Assembly (NCBI GenBank): GCA_034044135.1
Contig: CP139021.1
Span: forward strand, 1,937,635 to 2,001,634
Source of the DNA: Flammeovirgaceae bacterium SG7u.111
GTDB lineage: Bacteria > Bacteroidota > Bacteroidia > Cytophagales > Flammeovirgaceae
Direction of reading: 5' to 3'
DNA length: 64,000 nt
Shown here piece by piece: positions 62,810 to 64,000 of the stretch. Position 1 is the stretch's first letter; each line of letters starts with the position of its first letter. The position numbers and the translations under genes are program-made. The notes under the pieces were generated by a model that was not told where the DNA came from, searched no databases, and worked only from the letters and a program-made list of their open reading frames with translations.

Positions 62810-63727
62810 TTATTCTGTAAATGTGGTTTTTGTCAGTTCTAGGCTGCCATTCCACAGACTTTTTTGAAAAACTTTATTATAAGAATCAACAGATGTTTTA
62901 ACCACTTTACCATCCGAGAAATAAATTCCTTTTAAGTATTTGTACTTTTCAGAAAATGCAAGGTTTGCTAAATTTTTTCCTGCTTGCGCTGGTGTATGGA
63001 TATTGCTTTTGAATAAGGTCAAAACAGGGAAGATATTTTTCCATAAAAATCGCATAACAGGTGTGTAAGTTCTCGCAAGTCCTGTACCTGGTGTTAATCC
63101 TGGATCGTATGCGTTTACCCTAATATTTGTATGTTTTAAGCGCTCTTGCAATTCGTATGTTGTCATTATGTTGCACAATTTTGATGTAGAATACCTTCTT
63201 TGTCCAACTATGTTAGGTTTTTCGGAAGTTTCTTTTGGGTAAGCAAGTTCTTTGGCACTCGTATAAATAGGTGGTTCTATTGGTGTTTTGAGTGCTGGGT
63301 CGTGTGTTTCACTCGATGTGAATATTATATGTCCGTCATTTTTCATAAAGGGTAATAATTGCATAGTCAAGGCAAACGACCCAAGATGATTTACACCAAA
63401 TGTCTGTTCAAATCCATCTGCCGTAAATTGTGTTTCGCCAATATTCTGTACTCCTGCATTATTTATCAAGATAGAAATGGAGTTGTTTTTTTCTTTGGCA
63501 AATGATTCAGAAAACTTTCTTATAGATTCTAAAGAAGCCAAATCTAATTCCAAGCATTTTAGGTTTTTATGACCTGTTTTGGATTTTATTTTTTCTATTA
63601 TTCCTTTTCCTGCTTTAATATTTCTGGCAGGAATGATAATTTGTTCGTTTTTGGTTTTTTTAGCCATTTGTAAAGCACACTCAAAACCAATTCCACTGGT
63701 TGCTCCTGTAATAATTATTGAATCCAT
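62810..63727 (-). CDS. Short-chain dehydrogenase/reductase
   Basis: A 305-residue NAD(P)-dependent oxidoreductase of the extended-loop retinol-dehydrogenase-like SDR group. The cofactor motif TGATSGIG (about 7-14), NNAG (near 90) and the active-site YSTSK (near 169-173) with an upstream Ser (TSSETH) are intact. The start ATG is at 63727. It is followed on the same strand by intron fragment D and foldback element 4. The substrate cannot be named. Confidence 0.9.
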   Translation of the reverse strand: MDSIIITGATSGIGFECALQMAKKTKNEQIIIPARNIKAGKGIIEKIKSKTGHKNLKCLELDLASLESIRKFSESFAKEKNNSISILINNAGVQNIGETQFTADGFEQTFGVNHLGSFALTMQLLPFMKNDGHIIFTSSETHDPALKTPIEPPIYTSAKELAYPKETSEKPNIVGQRRYSTSKLCNIMTTYELQERLKHTNIRVNAYDPGLTPGTGLARTYTPVMRFLWKNIFPVLTLFKSNIHTPAQAGKNLANLAFSEKYKYLKGIYFSDGKVVKTSVDSYNKVFQKSLWNGSLELTKTTFTE

Positions 63728-63811
63728 ATTTTTTTTGTTTTCTATTAAAATGATGAAGCAAAGTTCAGCACTTCAAAAGCAAAAACTTTTGCCATTTGGC
63801 AAATAATGAAT

Positions 63812-64000
63812 TCAGATGCTTTTTCGAATCCTGCTTAATGATGATTGCGTGATTCCTAAATAAGAAGCGAGATAGGAAAGTGGAATTCTGTTGGCTAAAT
63901 TCGGGAATTTGTCTAAAAAACTAAGATACCTTGTTTTGGCATCTTCGGCTAACATTGGACTTAGTTTATTTACCTTTTCAACCAATGCTTTTTCGGTTAT
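63812..64000 (-). CDS. Crp/Fnr-family regulator, C-terminal part (cut by window end)
   Basis: The minus-strand frame is open from the window edge to a TGA at 63812-63814. It reads ...RYLSFLDKFPNLANRIPLS, then YLASYLGITQSSLSRIRKSI. This matches the C-terminal winged helix-turn-helix of Crp/Fnr regulators found widely in Bacteroidota, with the recognition helix around TQSSLSRIR. The N-terminal cyclic-nucleotide-like domain would lie beyond the window. It reads toward the SDR gene and probably regulates it. Confidence 0.8.
   Translation of the reverse strand: MTEKALVEKVNKLSPMLAEDAKTRYLSFLDKFPNLANRIPLSYLASYLGITQSSLSRIRKSI

Overview
The window looks like a chromosomal piece of a gliding-type marine or soil Bacteroidota, most likely order Cytophagales. 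The base composition is low in G+C. One secreted FG-GAP protein carries a C-terminal type IX secretion (T9SS) sorting domain. Signalling genes are of the LytS/LytTR and Reg_prop/Y_Y_Y kinds, QueA is the long form of about 400 residues, DAHP synthase is fused to chorismate mutase, and a TAnnTTTG-type -7 box precedes pyrD. No rRNA, tRNA or CRISPR array was seen.

Region 1 (1-24.8 kb) is mostly core chromosome. It holds a papain-like protease with a DUF4384-like tail, a membrane GAF/PAS sensor, queA, pyrD, a leucine-rich-repeat protein, aroB and DAHP synthase-chorismate mutase (shikimate pathway), and a GpsA-like dehydrogenase. These are followed by a PEGA-caspase lipoprotein, an OmpA-like protein, a hybrid histidine kinase, an RlpA-like lipoprotein, sbcD without an adjacent sbcC, a phosphopantetheinyl transferase, a glycosyltransferase with a UDP-GlcNAc 2-epimerase, and polA.

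Region 2 (24.8-29.2 kb) is an unusual run of exported proteins: CsgG-like, caspase (C14), LPP20-like, and LPP20/FlgT-like with a DUF4384-like tail. The combination recalls the FlgO/FlgP/FlgT outer-membrane module of flagellated bacteria, here with a caspase added. The PEGA-caspase at 11.9 kb and the protease at 0.1 kb share its domains.

Region 3 (29.2-54.6 kb) mixes metabolism, surface proteins and signalling. It contains a biotin carboxylase, a T9SS cargo, a NUMOD4/HNH-like protein that has lost its HNH residues, a very large multi-PAS kinase with a CheY-like partner, and an M15 peptidase. It also contains OxyR with both redox cysteines, two LytS/LytTR-type two-component pairs, an orphan H-NOX sensor, a GH109-like oxidoreductase and a six-repeat cadherin-like lipoprotein.

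Region 4 (54.6-64 kb) is accessory DNA and the most interesting part. All its genes point to the minus strand and are small single-function units: an AraC/DUF4345/hydrolase operon, a YD-repeat protein, an NmrA-like reductase, a chimeric ORF, an SDR and a Crp/Fnr fragment. They are separated by foldback elements with terminal inverted repeats and a covarying inner hairpin. Plus-strand group II intron derivatives sit beside these foldbacks: one ORF-less intron of about 0.7 kb, two mini-introns of about 300 bp sharing one internal deletion, and one short DV/DVI tail. The layout resembles an integron-like cassette array colonised by non-autonomous group II introns. No integrase or reverse transcriptase is present in the window.
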